A stretch of DNA of 64,000 nucleotides from Sphingomonas aquatilis (GCF_014196115.1 NZ_JACIDB010000005.1:1-64000), one strand, 5' to 3'; counted from the first letter of the stretch, positions 37,565-46,342 are shown. Notes: generated from the sequence alone by a model not told the origin. Made by a program: numbers and translations.

Positions 37565-38698
37565 ATGCACCAGCCGGTCCATATCCTCCACCTGCATTCC
37601 AGCTTCAGCCTAGGCGGCAAGGAAGCGCGCGCGGTGCGCCTGATGAACGCCTTCGGCGACGCGGCGCGGCACACGATCGTCAGTGGCATGCCCGATCAAC
37701 TCGGCGCGCGCGCCCAGATCGCCAAGGGCATCCGCTACGAGATCGCGCAGGACCCGCCGTCGCTGACCGGGCGGCCATCGGTCGCGCGCTATGAGGCGCT
37801 GGCGCGCTACATGCGGCGCTTCGATCTGGTGCTGACCTATAATTGGGGCGCAATCGACGGGGTGATGGCGCGCCGCGTCTTCCCCAAGGGCACGCCGCCG
37901 CTGGTCCACCACGAAGATGGGTTCAACGCCGACGAGGCTGGCGGGCTGAAGATCGAACGCAACGTCTATCGCCGCATGGCGCTGGGCGCGGCGCATGCCT
38001 TGGTCGTTCCGTCCGAAGTGCTGGAAGGCATTGCGCGCACGACGTGGAAGCAACCGGCCGGCCGCGTCCACCGCATCGCCAACGGCATCGATACGGCGCG
38101 CTACACGCAAAAGCCGGAGCTGCGGGCGATCCCCGGCTTCCTGCGCGATCCCCGCGACGTGGTGATCGGCAGCCTGGCGGGGCTGCGCGAGGTCAAGAAC
38201 CTGCCGCTTCTGGTACGCGCCTGCGGCGGTCTGAGCGGTCGGTTCAAGCTGGTGATCGTCGGCGAAGGGCCCGAGCGAGACGCGATCCTTGCCGCCGCCA
38301 AGGCGATGGGGATCGCCGAGCGGCTGGTGCTGCCCGGCTTCCTCGACCGGCCGTATCGCTTCGTCGGGCAGTTCGACATCATGGCGCTGTCGTCGAAAAG
38401 CGAGCAACTGCCGATCAGCGTCGTCGAGGGGATGGCGGCGGGGCTGCCGATCGTCAGCACGCCGGTGGGCGACGTGCCGCGCATGGTCGCGGCGGAGAAT
38501 GCGCCCTTCGTCACCGGCGGCGACGAGGTACTGCTGCGCGATGCGTTGCAGGCCCTTGTGTCGGATGCCGCATTGCGCCAGCGGGTCGGCGCGGCCAATC
38601 AGGCCAAGGCGCGTGCCGATTACGATGCGGCCACGATGATCGCGCGCTACCGGACGCTGTACGCGGACGCATTGGGGCGTCCGGGCGCGCTGGGGTAG
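37565..38698 (+). CDS. family 4 glycosyltransferase
   Basis: 377 aa, GT-B fold. The N-terminal domain begins HILHLHSSFSLGGKEARAVRL (GGKE loop), and the C-terminal domain has IGSLAGLREVKNLPLLVRA and the nucleotide-sugar-binding ISVVEGMAAGLPIVSTPVGD with the conserved glutamates. It would transfer a sugar from a nucleotide donor, probably to an envelope glycan; the donor and acceptor are unknown. It is the last gene of the hydrolase - DUF418 - GT4 run. Confidence 0.9.
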   Translation: MHQPVHILHLHSSFSLGGKEARAVRLMNAFGDAARHTIVSGMPDQLGARAQIAKGIRYEIAQDPPSLTGRPSVARYEALARYMRRFDLVLTYNWGAIDGVMARRVFPKGTPPLVHHEDGFNADEAGGLKIERNVYRRMALGAAHALVVPSEVLEGIARTTWKQPAGRVHRIANGIDTARYTQKPELRAIPGFLRDPRDVVIGSLAGLREVKNLPLLVRACGGLSGRFKLVIVGEGPERDAILAAAKAMGIAERLVLPGFLDRPYRFVGQFDIMALSSKSEQLPISVVEGMAAGLPIVSTPVGDVPRMVAAENAPFVTGGDEVLLRDALQALVSDAALRQRVGAANQAKARADYDAATMIARYRTLYADALGRPGALG

Positions 38699-38720
38699 CG
38701 CGTACCAAAAATTTCGAAGC

Positions 38721-38855
38721 GGCGCCCTAATTCCTCCCCCGCCAGGGCGCATCGGGATGAACGGCCCCCGGCCGTTCAAGATCATGCCGGGGGCATGATC
38801 GACCCGATGCGGTGGCGCCGCCGAAGGCGGTGACGGAGGGGGCGGAATTAGGGCG
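38721..38855. repeat. nested cloverleaf-like palindromic element
   Basis: An outer stem (38723-38743 with 38835-38855, 19 of 21 bases paired) encloses an inner 9-bp stem (CGCATCGGG at 38748 with its complement at 38803). The inner stem carries two perfect hairpins: GAACGGCC/GGCCGTTC (38759-38777) and GATCATGCC/GGCATGATC (38780-38800). A further small hairpin CCGCC/GGCGG lies at 38818-38830. The DNA or RNA would fold as a multi-arm cloverleaf. It fills the gap between the convergent glycosyltransferase and the 155-aa gene. Confidence 0.85.
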
Positions 38856-38880
38856 TCGAATAGCGATCCGTCTTCGGCGA

Positions 38881-39348
38881 TCAAATTTCCGTCAGGTCCA
38901 CCGCGTTGCGCGTCACGAAGGCGAGCGTTGCCGGATCGGCCTCGCCATGGGCGAGCAGGGCGAGATCGCTCGCGCCTTGAAGCAGGCCGTCTTCGACCTC
39001 CGGTTCCTGGGCTTCGGCCGCCTCGACCGTGCCGGCGAGAATGTCGCGCGCCTGATCCTTGCCATAGGCGCTGGCAAAGGCGGCGAGCGCGGTAGCGAAG
39101 CATTCGCGATCGGTGACCGGGGCGGCCGGGCGATGCTGGAGCGAGGCGCAGGCGGCACCCAGCACATAGCCGCGTGACCAGGCCGATCCGGTGGCGCCGC
39201 CATGCGGCACCGCGCCCGCCGCATAGCCCAAAGCGGCGAACTGGCCCGACAGCAAGGCGTCGAGCGGACCGCTGGGCAGCGGCATGGGGGCTGGCTTGCG
39301 GGAACGGGGCGTGCGCTTGGGCGCGATCAGAGTGTCGAGAACCCCCAT
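38881..39348 (-). CDS. hypothetical protein
   Basis: 155 aa beginning MGVLDTLIAPKRTPRSRKPA. No signal peptide, membrane segment or known motif is visible; the middle and C-terminal parts are Ala-rich and probably helical (ATALAAFASAYGKDQARDIL, then an acidic stretch AEAQEPEVEDGLL). I do not recognise it. Codon use is like its neighbours. It is convergent with the glycosyltransferase and divergent from the nitronate monooxygenase. Confidence 0.6.
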   Translation of the reverse strand: MGVLDTLIAPKRTPRSRKPAPMPLPSGPLDALLSGQFAALGYAAGAVPHGGATGSAWSRGYVLGAACASLQHRPAAPVTDRECFATALAAFASAYGKDQARDILAGTVEAAEAQEPEVEDGLLQGASDLALLAHGEADPATLAFVTRNAVDLTEI

Positions 39349-39537
39349 GGGTCGATGATTCCTCGGCAGAAGAAGATGTGTCGTGTCGCACCTCTCTGCC
39401 GCAATCGGGTTAACCGCCGCCTAAGCCTGCCGCAGGTCCGGTGGTGCATGCGGTTAGTACACGTTGCATTTTCTTCGCTTCGCCGCGTTCATCTTGTATA
39501 GCCGGCGGGATTTGTTCCCAGCGAGGTTGGATTTTCC

Positions 39538-40941
39538 GTGTTCAAGGGCCTGAAGCCGATCGTGTACAATGGCCGTGAGGTCTGGCCGCTGGTTGAGGGC
39601 GGCAAGGGTGTCGCCGCGACCAACCATGCCTCCGCGGGTGCCTGGGCGGCGGCGGGCGGGATCGGCACCGTCTCGGCGGTCAACGCCGACAGCTACGATC
39701 CCGAAGGCAAGATCATCCCGCAGGTCTATCGTGCGCTGACGCGGCGTGCCCGGCATGAAGAGCTGATTGAATATGCCATCGAAGGCGCCGTCCAGCAGGT
39801 GAAGCGTGCGTTCGAGATCGCGGGCGGCAAGGGCGCGATCAATATCAACGTCTTGTGGGAAATGGGCGGCGCGCAGCGCGTGCTGCACGGCGTGCTGGAG
39901 CGGACGCGCGGCATGGTCGCGGGCGTCACCTGCGGCGCGGGCATGCCCTACAAGCTCAGCGAGATCGCGGCGTCGTACGAAGTGTCGTACCTGCCGATCG
40001 TCTCGTCGGGCCGTGCCTTCCGCGCGCTGTGGAAGCGCGCCTATTCGAAGGCGGCGAACTGGCTGGCGGCGGTGGTGTACGAGGACCCGTGGCTTGCTGG
40101 CGGGCACAACGGCCTTTCCAACGCCGAAGACCCGCTGAAGCCGCAGGACCCGTATCCGCGCGTCGCCGAGCTGCGCAGCGTGATGCGCGAGGGCGGTATC
40201 CCCGACAGCACGCCGATCGTGATGGCCGGCGGCGTCTGGTATCTGCGCGACTGGAACGACTGGATCGATAATCCCGAACTTGGCACCATCGCCTTCCAGT
40301 ACGGCACGCGCCCGCTGTTGACGCAGGAAAGCCCGATTCCCGAAGAGTGGAAGGCCCGCCTGACGCAGATCGAGGAAGGCGATGTCCTGCTGCATCGCTT
40401 CTCGCCGACGGGCTTCTATTCGTCGGCGGTACGCAACCCGTTCCTGCGGAACCTGGAGGCGCGATCCGAACGCCAGATCGCTTTCTCGACCCAGGAAGCC
40501 GGCGACCACGTCTTCCAGCTCGACGTGGGCGTGAAGGGCAAGAATTTCTGGGTGACGCGCAACGATCTGCTGCGCGCGCGCCAGTGGTTCGGCGAGGGCT
40601 ATACCGATGCGCTGAAGACGCCGGACAACACGCTGGTCTTTGTGACGCCCACCGAAAAGGGCATCATCCGCAAGGATCAGGCGGACTGCATGGGCTGCCT
40701 GTCGCAATGCGCCTTCTCGAGCTGGGCGGATACCGAGACGAATTCGACCGGTCGCCTCGCCGACCCGCGCAGCTTCTGCATCCAGAAGACGCTGCAGGAC
40801 ATCGCGCACGGTGGTGACGTCGACCAGAACCTGATGTTCGCCGGTCACGCCGCTTATAACTTCAAGCGCGATCCCTTCTATTCGAACGGCTTCGTGCCGT
40901 CCGTGAAGCAACTGGTCGACCGCATCCTGACCGGCGACTGA
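39538..40941 (+). CDS. nitronate monooxygenase-like flavoprotein with a C-terminal cysteine cluster
   Basis: 467 aa from a GTG start. The TIM-barrel part shows the flavin-dependent 2-nitropropane dioxygenase/nitronate monooxygenase pattern: NHASAGAWAAAGGIGTVSA, CGAGMPYKLSEI, VSSGRAF and IVMAGGVWYL, with GTRPLLTQES near residue 260. Unlike the common 320-350-aa enzymes, about 100 extra residues follow and contain C384-x2-C387-x3-C391-x22-C414, a spacing fit for an iron-sulfur cluster. It may therefore be an Fe-S flavin oxidoreductase of unknown substrate. Two small genes follow closely. Confidence 0.82.
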   Translation: MFKGLKPIVYNGREVWPLVEGGKGVAATNHASAGAWAAAGGIGTVSAVNADSYDPEGKIIPQVYRALTRRARHEELIEYAIEGAVQQVKRAFEIAGGKGAININVLWEMGGAQRVLHGVLERTRGMVAGVTCGAGMPYKLSEIAASYEVSYLPIVSSGRAFRALWKRAYSKAANWLAAVVYEDPWLAGGHNGLSNAEDPLKPQDPYPRVAELRSVMREGGIPDSTPIVMAGGVWYLRDWNDWIDNPELGTIAFQYGTRPLLTQESPIPEEWKARLTQIEEGDVLLHRFSPTGFYSSAVRNPFLRNLEARSERQIAFSTQEAGDHVFQLDVGVKGKNFWVTRNDLLRARQWFGEGYTDALKTPDNTLVFVTPTEKGIIRKDQADCMGCLSQCAFSSWADTETNSTGRLADPRSFCIQKTLQDIAHGGDVDQNLMFAGHAAYNFKRDPFYSNGFVPSVKQLVDRILTGD

Positions 40942-40943
40942 TC

Positions 40944-41243
40944 GTGCTGCTGATCGCCGGGACGATCCGCCTGCCCGCCGACCGGCTGGGGGCGGCGCGT
41001 CCGGCGATGCGCGCGATGGTGGAGGCGAGCCGGGCCGAGGATGGATGCCTTGGCTATAGCTACGCCGAGGATGTGCTCGAGCCGGGGCTGATCCACGTCG
41101 CGGAGCGCTGGCGGGATCGCGCCGCGCTGGAGCGCCATTTCTCGACGCCGCACCTGGCTGCGTGGCGTGCGTGCTGGCCGGAATTCGGCATCGGCGAGCG
41201 TGCGTTGACGCTGTTCGAGACGGACGACGGCACGCCCACATGA
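40944..41243 (+). CDS. antibiotic biosynthesis monooxygenase-type (ABM) protein
   Basis: 99 aa, beginning with a GTG two bases after the previous stop. The ferredoxin-like dimeric alpha/beta fold is recognisable from MRAMVEASRAEDGCLGYSYAED, VAERWRDRAALERHFSTPHL. Such proteins oxidise quinols without cofactors or bind haem. Its close spacing with the flavoprotein suggests joint action, for example on aromatic or nitro compounds, which is an inference. Its stop overlaps the next start by four bases. Confidence 0.85.
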   Translation: MLLIAGTIRLPADRLGAARPAMRAMVEASRAEDGCLGYSYAEDVLEPGLIHVAERWRDRAALERHFSTPHLAAWRACWPEFGIGERALTLFETDDGTPT

Positions 41244-41701
41244 CGCCAAGGGTGGCCGCGGCGCTGGCTGATGTGGCGCAACTGATGCGGCCGGCGCGCC
41301 ATCCCTGGTGGATCATCGGCAGCGGGGCGGTCGTGTTGCATGGAGCGGAGGCCGGCGACGTTCACGACATCGATGTCCTGATTGATCGCGCGGATGCTGC
41401 CGCAGTGCTGGCGGCGGCCGAGGTTACGCCGCTGACGATGCCACCGGACCCGCTCTTCCGATCGGATATCTTTGCCATGTGGCAGGGCGCGGACGTGCCG
41501 GTGGAGATCATGGCATGCTTCGCCATCGCCGGTCCGCAGGGATGGTGGCCGGTGCAGCCTGAAACGCGGGAGGCTATCGCTGTGCGCGATACGACCCTCT
41601 TCGTGCCGGCACGATCGGAGCTGATCGCGCTGCTGCGCCATATGGGGCGGCCTAAGGACCTGCGGCGGGCTGCGGCGTTGGAGGAGCGGGAGCCGGGTTG
41701 A
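41240..41701 (+). CDS. nucleotidyltransferase-like protein
   Basis: 153 aa starting at the ATGA overlap. WWIIGSGAVVLHGAEAGDVHDIDVLID carries the Gly-Ser and the DxD (here DID) motif of the minimal nucleotidyltransferase fold. Later parts (AVRDTTLFVPARSELIALLRHMGRPKDLRRA) match the small, uncharacterised family. Relatives include both housekeeping proteins and toxin-like nucleotidyltransferases; no antitoxin partner is evident, and the coupling to ABM argues for a metabolic or regulatory role. Confidence 0.75.
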   Translation: MTPRVAAALADVAQLMRPARHPWWIIGSGAVVLHGAEAGDVHDIDVLIDRADAAAVLAAAEVTPLTMPPDPLFRSDIFAMWQGADVPVEIMACFAIAGPQGWWPVQPETREAIAVRDTTLFVPARSELIALLRHMGRPKDLRRAAALEEREPG

Positions 41702-41724
41702 GGCTCGACCCCCGCTCCATAAGG

Positions 41725-41922
41725 TTAGTTGGCGACGGTGCCGACCACTGCGCCGGCCGTGCCACCGACCGCGGCCCCCTTTTCGACGCTGCCGCCCGTT
41801 GCCGCGGCGACACCCGCACCACCCGCCGCGCCGATACCTGCACCCTTGAGCGTCGAGCAGGCCGACAGGCCGGCAGCGGTGCCGAGGAGAAGGAGCGTGG
41901 CGGCGATCGGCTTGAGCGTCAT
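41725..41922 (-). CDS. small glycine-zipper lipoprotein
   Basis: 65 aa. A lipoprotein signal ends in the lipobox LSAC (Cys22); the mature part is almost entirely glycine-zipper (GAGIGAAGGAGVAAATGG, then AAVGGTAGAVVGTVAN). Small outer-membrane lipoproteins of this type are common in sphingomonads and often respond to envelope stress. It is convergent with the nucleotidyltransferase, 23 bases from its end. Confidence 0.82.
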   Translation of the reverse strand: MTLKPIAATLLLLGTAAGLSACSTLKGAGIGAAGGAGVAAATGGSVEKGAAVGGTAGAVVGTVAN

Positions 41923-42028
41923 GGGTTAGGCATCCTGTCAAATGGGGTGCCGCGTTCAATGTTGCCGCGCAGCAAAGGTTGCGCGACCCCATGAAATATC
42001 ACGATTTGTTACATTCGCGCCGGAGGCG

Positions 42029-43039
42029 TCACACCCAGCCGTCGAGCACCTGATCGGGCGGGCGGTGGCCGTCCGCCCACATGCGGATGTTCTGAATGAC
42101 CCGCTCGCCCGACGCCTGCCGCCCTTCGAGGGTCGCCGAGCCCATGTGCGGCGTCATTACCACATTGGGCAGCGCGAGCAGGCGCGGGTCGATCCGCGGT
42201 TCGTGCTCCCAGACGTCGAGGCCCGCTCCGGCAAGTCGACCCGCCTCTAGCGCATCGACGAGCGCGACTTCGTCGACGATGCCGCCGCGCGAAGTGTTGA
42301 TCAGATAGACGTGCGGCCGCATCAGTCCGATACGCCGCGCATCGATCAGGTCGCGGCTGTCGGTGTTGAGCGGTGTGTGGATCGTCACGATGTCGGCCAG
42401 CCCGAGCAGGTCGTTTAGATCGGCGTGGAAGGTCGCGCCCAGGTCCGCCTCGACCACCGCGGGCAGGCGGCGGCGGTTGTGATAATGGATCGACAGGCCA
42501 AAGGCGCGGGCACGGCGCGCGACCGCTTGGCCGATGCGGCCCATGCCCACGATGCCCAGCGCCTTGCCACCGATGCGCCGGCCCAGCATGCCGCCGGGGC
42601 TCCAGCCATGCCATTCGCCCGACCGGACGAGCTTCTCGCCCTCCGCCAGCCGGCGGGGGACGGACACGATCAAGGCCATCGCCATGTCCGCCGTGTCTTC
42701 GGTCAGCACGCCCGGCGTATTGGTGACGATGATGCCGCGGGCGCGCGCCGCTTTCAGGGCGATATGGTTCACGCCGGCGCCGTAATTGGCGATCAAGCGC
42801 AGCCGCTCGCCCGCGCCTTCGATCAATGCCGCGTCGATCTCGTCGGTGACGGTGGGGACCAGCACGTCGCAGTCGGCCATCGCCGCAGCGAGTTGATCGC
42901 GCGTCATCGGCGTATCGCCGCGGTTGTTCGTCGTGTCGAACAGATCCTCCAGCCGCGTCATGATCGAGTCGGTCAACTCGCGCGTGACGATCACGCGGGG
43001 CGCGCGCGGCGCCGGCGGACGGGGGCTGGTATCTGGCAT
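42029..43039 (-). CDS. D-2-hydroxyacid dehydrogenase (glyoxylate/hydroxypyruvate reductase type)
   Basis: 336 aa. NAD(P)-binding signature GIVGMGRIGQAVARRARAFG near residue 165, then IHTPLNTDSRDLIDARRIGLMRP in segments, NTSRGGIVDE (catalytic Arg), the Glu in DVWEHEP and the His in TPHMGSAT. The family reduces glyoxylate or hydroxypyruvate or acts on similar D-2-hydroxyacids. The Asp/Arg choice for NADH versus NADPH (here HNRRR after the Rossmann strand) suggests NADPH preference. No glycerate pathway neighbours are present. Confidence 0.92.
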   Translation of the reverse strand: MPDTSPRPPAPRAPRVIVTRELTDSIMTRLEDLFDTTNNRGDTPMTRDQLAAAMADCDVLVPTVTDEIDAALIEGAGERLRLIANYGAGVNHIALKAARARGIIVTNTPGVLTEDTADMAMALIVSVPRRLAEGEKLVRSGEWHGWSPGGMLGRRIGGKALGIVGMGRIGQAVARRARAFGLSIHYHNRRRLPAVVEADLGATFHADLNDLLGLADIVTIHTPLNTDSRDLIDARRIGLMRPHVYLINTSRGGIVDEVALVDALEAGRLAGAGLDVWEHEPRIDPRLLALPNVVMTPHMGSATLEGRQASGERVIQNIRMWADGHRPPDQVLDGWV

Positions 43040-43142
43040 CGCGCGTCCGGCTTGGCGAAGGTGCGGGCGAACGTCAACGCATCGTTGCCACCGCGCGCGG
43101 TGGCGCTAGAGAGAGGATATACGAGAAAAAGGGACAGTGACG

Positions 43143-43631
43143 ATGCGCCATCGGATCTGGGCGGCAGCGGTGCTGGCGGCGGTCGCTATCGAGGGCGGCG
43201 CGCTGGCGGCCGACGCCAAGAAGACATTGCCATATTACGCCTCGATCAACGCAGGCCGGGCGCGGATGCGGACCGGGCCGGACAAGACCTATCCGGCGAG
43301 TTGGCTGTATCAGCGCGCCGATCTGCCCGTGCGGGTGGTCGCCGTGTTCAAACAGTGGCGCAAGGTGGAAGACCCGGACGGCACGCAGGGCTGGATGCTG
43401 GCGGCGCTGCTCAGCGAACGCCGCACCGGCATCGTGCGTGGCCAGCAACCCGCTGATATGCGGGCGCAGCCGTCCGCCGGCGCCGGCCTGTCGTGGCGCG
43501 CGGCCCCGGGCGTTGTCGGGCGGCTGAGCGAATGCGGCAATGGCTGGTGCCGTTTCGACGTGAAGGGGCAGGCGGGCTATGTCGAGGTGTCGCACCTGTG
43601 GGGCGTCGAACCCACGGAACGGCTTCCGTAA
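43143..43631 (+). CDS. exported SH3-domain protein
   Basis: 162 aa from the ATG at 43143 (a GTG lies at 43137), with AAGGG upstream. A signal peptide (RIWAAAVLAAVAIEGGALAA) is followed by two bacterial SH3-like units: the first around INAGRARMRTGPDKTYPASWLYQ and VFKQWRKVEDPDGTQGWM, the second around SWRAAPGVVGRLSECGNGWCRFDV with a Cys pair. Such proteins usually bind cell wall or act as anchors of periplasmic enzymes. Confidence 0.85.
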   Translation: MRHRIWAAAVLAAVAIEGGALAADAKKTLPYYASINAGRARMRTGPDKTYPASWLYQRADLPVRVVAVFKQWRKVEDPDGTQGWMLAALLSERRTGIVRGQQPADMRAQPSAGAGLSWRAAPGVVGRLSECGNGWCRFDVKGQAGYVEVSHLWGVEPTERLP

Positions 43632-43694
43632 AAGGTGGTAACCAGCCGTTAGTGCAATTCGGGTAAGCGCGCAGAGGTATAGGAGCCGCCGCGC

Positions 43695-44192
43695 GTGATC
43701 CCGACCGAGCCTTTACCGCTTCATCACAGCTGGCCCCTTTGGATGGCCGATCGCTTCGATCTGGGGCGTGTGATCGAACGGGACAGCGCGCCATCCGACC
43801 CGGTTCGTGCTCCGCTCGACACGTCCGCGAACGCATGGAGCTGCGAACTGGCCGGGCAGCTGCTCGACTGGGGCACGGACGTGCGCCGCCTGTTCGGTTA
43901 TCCGGCCGATCATCGTCCGCAGCGCGACGAGGTCGTGACGCTGTACGAAGAATCGTCGCGGGCGGCGATGGAGCGGCTGCGCGCCCATGCGATCCGCCAT
44001 CGGCGCGGCTTCACGCTCGATATCGCGATTCAACCGGTCGATGGCGGGCGCCGTTGGGTGCGGCTGGTCACGATGCCGGTCTGCGAGGGCAAGGCCGTCA
44101 CTCGCCTGAAGGGTTGGAAGGCTGACGTATCGCACCTCTACGGCGACGCGGCGCCGACGCCGGTGCCCGCACCGACGCTCAGTCGCGGATAG
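43695..44192 (+). CDS. PAS-like domain protein
   Basis: 165 aa from a GTG. The middle (about residues 45-145) has a PAS-fold pattern: WSCELAGQLLDWGTDVRRLFGYPAD, then RRGFTLDIAIQPVDGGRRWVRLVTMPV and a final strand. There is no kinase, GGDEF or DNA-binding part. It may sense a ligand and act through a protein partner. Cofactor residues cannot be assigned. Confidence 0.65.
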   Translation: MIPTEPLPLHHSWPLWMADRFDLGRVIERDSAPSDPVRAPLDTSANAWSCELAGQLLDWGTDVRRLFGYPADHRPQRDEVVTLYEESSRAAMERLRAHAIRHRRGFTLDIAIQPVDGGRRWVRLVTMPVCEGKAVTRLKGWKADVSHLYGDAAPTPVPAPTLSRG

Positions 44193-44451
44193 GCTTGGGG
44201 CGCTGGCGACTGGCGAGCCACAGTCCGGCGGCGATCTGCGCGGCAGCGTAGATGCGACGGCGGGCGGGGTGGCCGACGAACGGTCGAACCACGCGCTCCG
44301 CGCCCAGCGCCGCGTCCTTCCATAGATCGACATGGCGGTCCGGTTGGGCAAGGCCGATCAGGCCGTCACCGACCATGAAGATCGCCGCCATCTCCGCCGC
44401 GCGAGCGGGCCAGGGGCTGCCCATCAGCGCGCGCCGTGCGTCGGTCGCCAT
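44179..44451 (-). CDS. hypothetical protein with a short hydrophobic segment
   Basis: 90 aa from the ATG at 44451, overlapping the M1 peptidase stop by 28 bases. Contains AAEMAAIFMVGDGLIGLAQ (hydrophobic, helix-like), RRRIYAAAQIAAGLWLA near the C-terminus, and the conserved-looking VRPFVGHPARR. I do not recognise a function. The overlap suggests translation coupled to the peptidase. Confidence 0.6.
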   Translation of the reverse strand: MATDARRALMGSPWPARAAEMAAIFMVGDGLIGLAQPDRHVDLWKDAALGAERVVRPFVGHPARRRIYAAAQIAAGLWLASRQRPKPIRD

Positions 44452-46118
44452 GCCCTCATCTCCTCTACCGCGACGCTGCGCCGCCGGACTTTTGCGTCGG
44501 GATCGACGATGTAGTGCGTGCCGACCGGAATAGTAAGCGTGCCGCGGCCGTCGGTCATCGGCAGGCGCGTGGTGGTGGTGCCGATTTGTACGTCGACCGG
44601 CATGGGGAAGGCGCCGCCGCCGGGCACGGTCCACGCGAAGGTCACGCGATCGCCGGCCCGCGTTTCGACGAGGTCGGGTAGGGCGGCCTGGCGCAGATAG
44701 ACGTCGAAGAACCAGCGATAGTCCTTGCCCGTCACCTGCCGGACGAGCGCCTCATATTCCGCGGTCGAGCCGAAGCGGGGGCGGAAATTGCCGGGGCGCG
44801 GATCGGGGCGACCGTACACCGCAAGGCGCGTGACCGTCCAGAACGCATCGTCGCCGATCAGGCCGCGCAGGGTGTGGAGCATCCACGATCCCTTGTAATA
44901 AATGTCCTGGCCCGCGCCGCCCTTGTCGGGCTCGTACACCTCTTCTTCGGTCAGGACCTTGCCCTTCACGATCGGCTGGGCGTTCACGATCTTGTCGCGT
45001 TCGGCCTGCATCATCGCGTCGTAACGCGCGCGGCCTTCGCGCCACTGACCATAGGCAGGCTGCATGTAGGTGCCATAGCCCTCGTGCAGCCAGTAATCGT
45101 CCCAATTGGCGGCGGTAAGCTGGTTGGCGAACCATTCGTGGGAGAATTCGTGCTGGAACAGCCAGTCGAAGCCCTCCAGCGTCTTGGCGTAATCATTGCC
45201 GTAGGCGTTGATCGTCTGGTGCTCCATCCCCTTGTGCGGGGTTTCGACGACGCCGACCTTTTCGTCGCCGAAAGGATAGGGGCCGACCATGGTTTCGAAG
45301 AAATCGAGCGTCGGCGCGAACTCGGCAAAGAGGCGCTCGGCCTGCGCCTTCTCGCCGGGCAGATACCAGTAGGACACGGGGATCGTGTTGCCGAAACGGC
45401 TTTTGTAGGTGCCGCTGATCTCTTCATACGGCCCGACGTTGAGCGCGATGGCGTAGGTGTTGGGGTTGCGCGTTCGCCAGTTCCAACGGGTGCGCCCGTC
45501 GGGCAAGGTGTCGACCCCGATCAGGCGACCGTTGGAGGGCGCCTTCAGCCCCTTGGGTACGATGATGTGGATGTCGACCAGCGTGGGCTCGCCGGTTGGA
45601 AAGTCGAGGCACGGCCAGAACAGGTCGCAGCCATAGCCTTCGGATGTGGTCGCGAACCAAGTGCGACCGTCGGGCGTCTTCGACCAGACCATCCCGTCGT
45701 CCCAAGGCGCGCGCACCGCGACGTGCGGCTGGCCGCCGTAGACGATGCGCGCGGTGACGCTGTCACCCGCTTTCAGCGCGCGCGGCAGGCGGATGGCGAG
45801 GCGTCCTTCGGGATAGGACCAGCTTGTCGGCGCGAGGGGCGTGCCGTCGATGGCGATCGCGGTGACGGGCAGGTTGCGGTCGAGATCGATCGGCAGCGTG
45901 GCGACGGGCGCGGTGGCGGTGAAGCGCAGCGTCGCGATGCCGTTCAGCGTTTCGGTGTCGGGCAGCACTTCGAACGTCAGGTCGGCATGGTCGAAGCGGA
46001 GCGCGAGCTGTTCGGCCGGGCGGACGCCGCCCGAGGTTTGGGTAAGGGGCGTGATCGCGGGCTCGCCCTTCTTGGGGAGCGGTGTGGCGGCGGCGGCGAG
46101 CAGGGCGAGGAGGAGCAT
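44424..46118 (-). CDS. exported M1-family metallopeptidase (copy 1)
   Basis: 564 aa. A short signal peptide (LLLALLAAAATP) precedes an N-terminal beta domain (about 40-230) and a thermolysin-like domain. The zinc motif is HEFSH followed 18 residues later by Glu (HEGYGTY); the exopeptidase strand reads HKGMEHQTIN in place of the classical GAMEN. These define gluzincin M1 aminopeptidases. Compared with paralogue 2 downstream in sequence order (46343-48040), the core is closely similar, showing a tandem duplication. Confidence 0.92.
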   Translation of the reverse strand: MLLLALLAAAATPLPKKGEPAITPLTQTSGGVRPAEQLALRFDHADLTFEVLPDTETLNGIATLRFTATAPVATLPIDLDRNLPVTAIAIDGTPLAPTSWSYPEGRLAIRLPRALKAGDSVTARIVYGGQPHVAVRAPWDDGMVWSKTPDGRTWFATTSEGYGCDLFWPCLDFPTGEPTLVDIHIIVPKGLKAPSNGRLIGVDTLPDGRTRWNWRTRNPNTYAIALNVGPYEEISGTYKSRFGNTIPVSYWYLPGEKAQAERLFAEFAPTLDFFETMVGPYPFGDEKVGVVETPHKGMEHQTINAYGNDYAKTLEGFDWLFQHEFSHEWFANQLTAANWDDYWLHEGYGTYMQPAYGQWREGRARYDAMMQAERDKIVNAQPIVKGKVLTEEEVYEPDKGGAGQDIYYKGSWMLHTLRGLIGDDAFWTVTRLAVYGRPDPRPGNFRPRFGSTAEYEALVRQVTGKDYRWFFDVYLRQAALPDLVETRAGDRVTFAWTVPGGGAFPMPVDVQIGTTTTRLPMTDGRGTLTIPVGTHYIVDPDAKVRRRSVAVEEMRAWRPTHGAR

Positions 46119-46200
46119 GGGTCTTTCTTACGCGCCCGATCCGCCGTGCGGGAGAGGGGCAAAGTGCGTGCTTTTCACAGGCTGCCGGCCACACACTCAA

Positions 46201-46307
46201 CGTCACCCCGGACTTGTTCCGGGGTCCACTCTGCGGCGCGGGGGCGGCTGGAGGCTCAAAGCATCCCCCCGCGGCCCGGTGGACCCCGGAACAAGTCCGG
46301 GGTGACG
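46201..46307. repeat. two-hairpin palindromic element, type A copy 3
   Basis: 107-base inverted repeat opening CGTCACCCCGGACTTGTTCC and ending with its complement. It lies in the 224-base gap between the two M1 peptidase genes. Confidence 0.9.
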
Positions 46308-46342
46308 GGGGGGAGTGCGGCTGCCTGCCGCCCTCTAAAACG

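Noticed and set aside
41240..41701. Toxin of an MNT/HEPN or AbiE-like toxin-antitoxin pair
   Set aside because: No antitoxin-like or HEPN gene is adjacent, and the gene is coupled to an ABM-fold gene instead.
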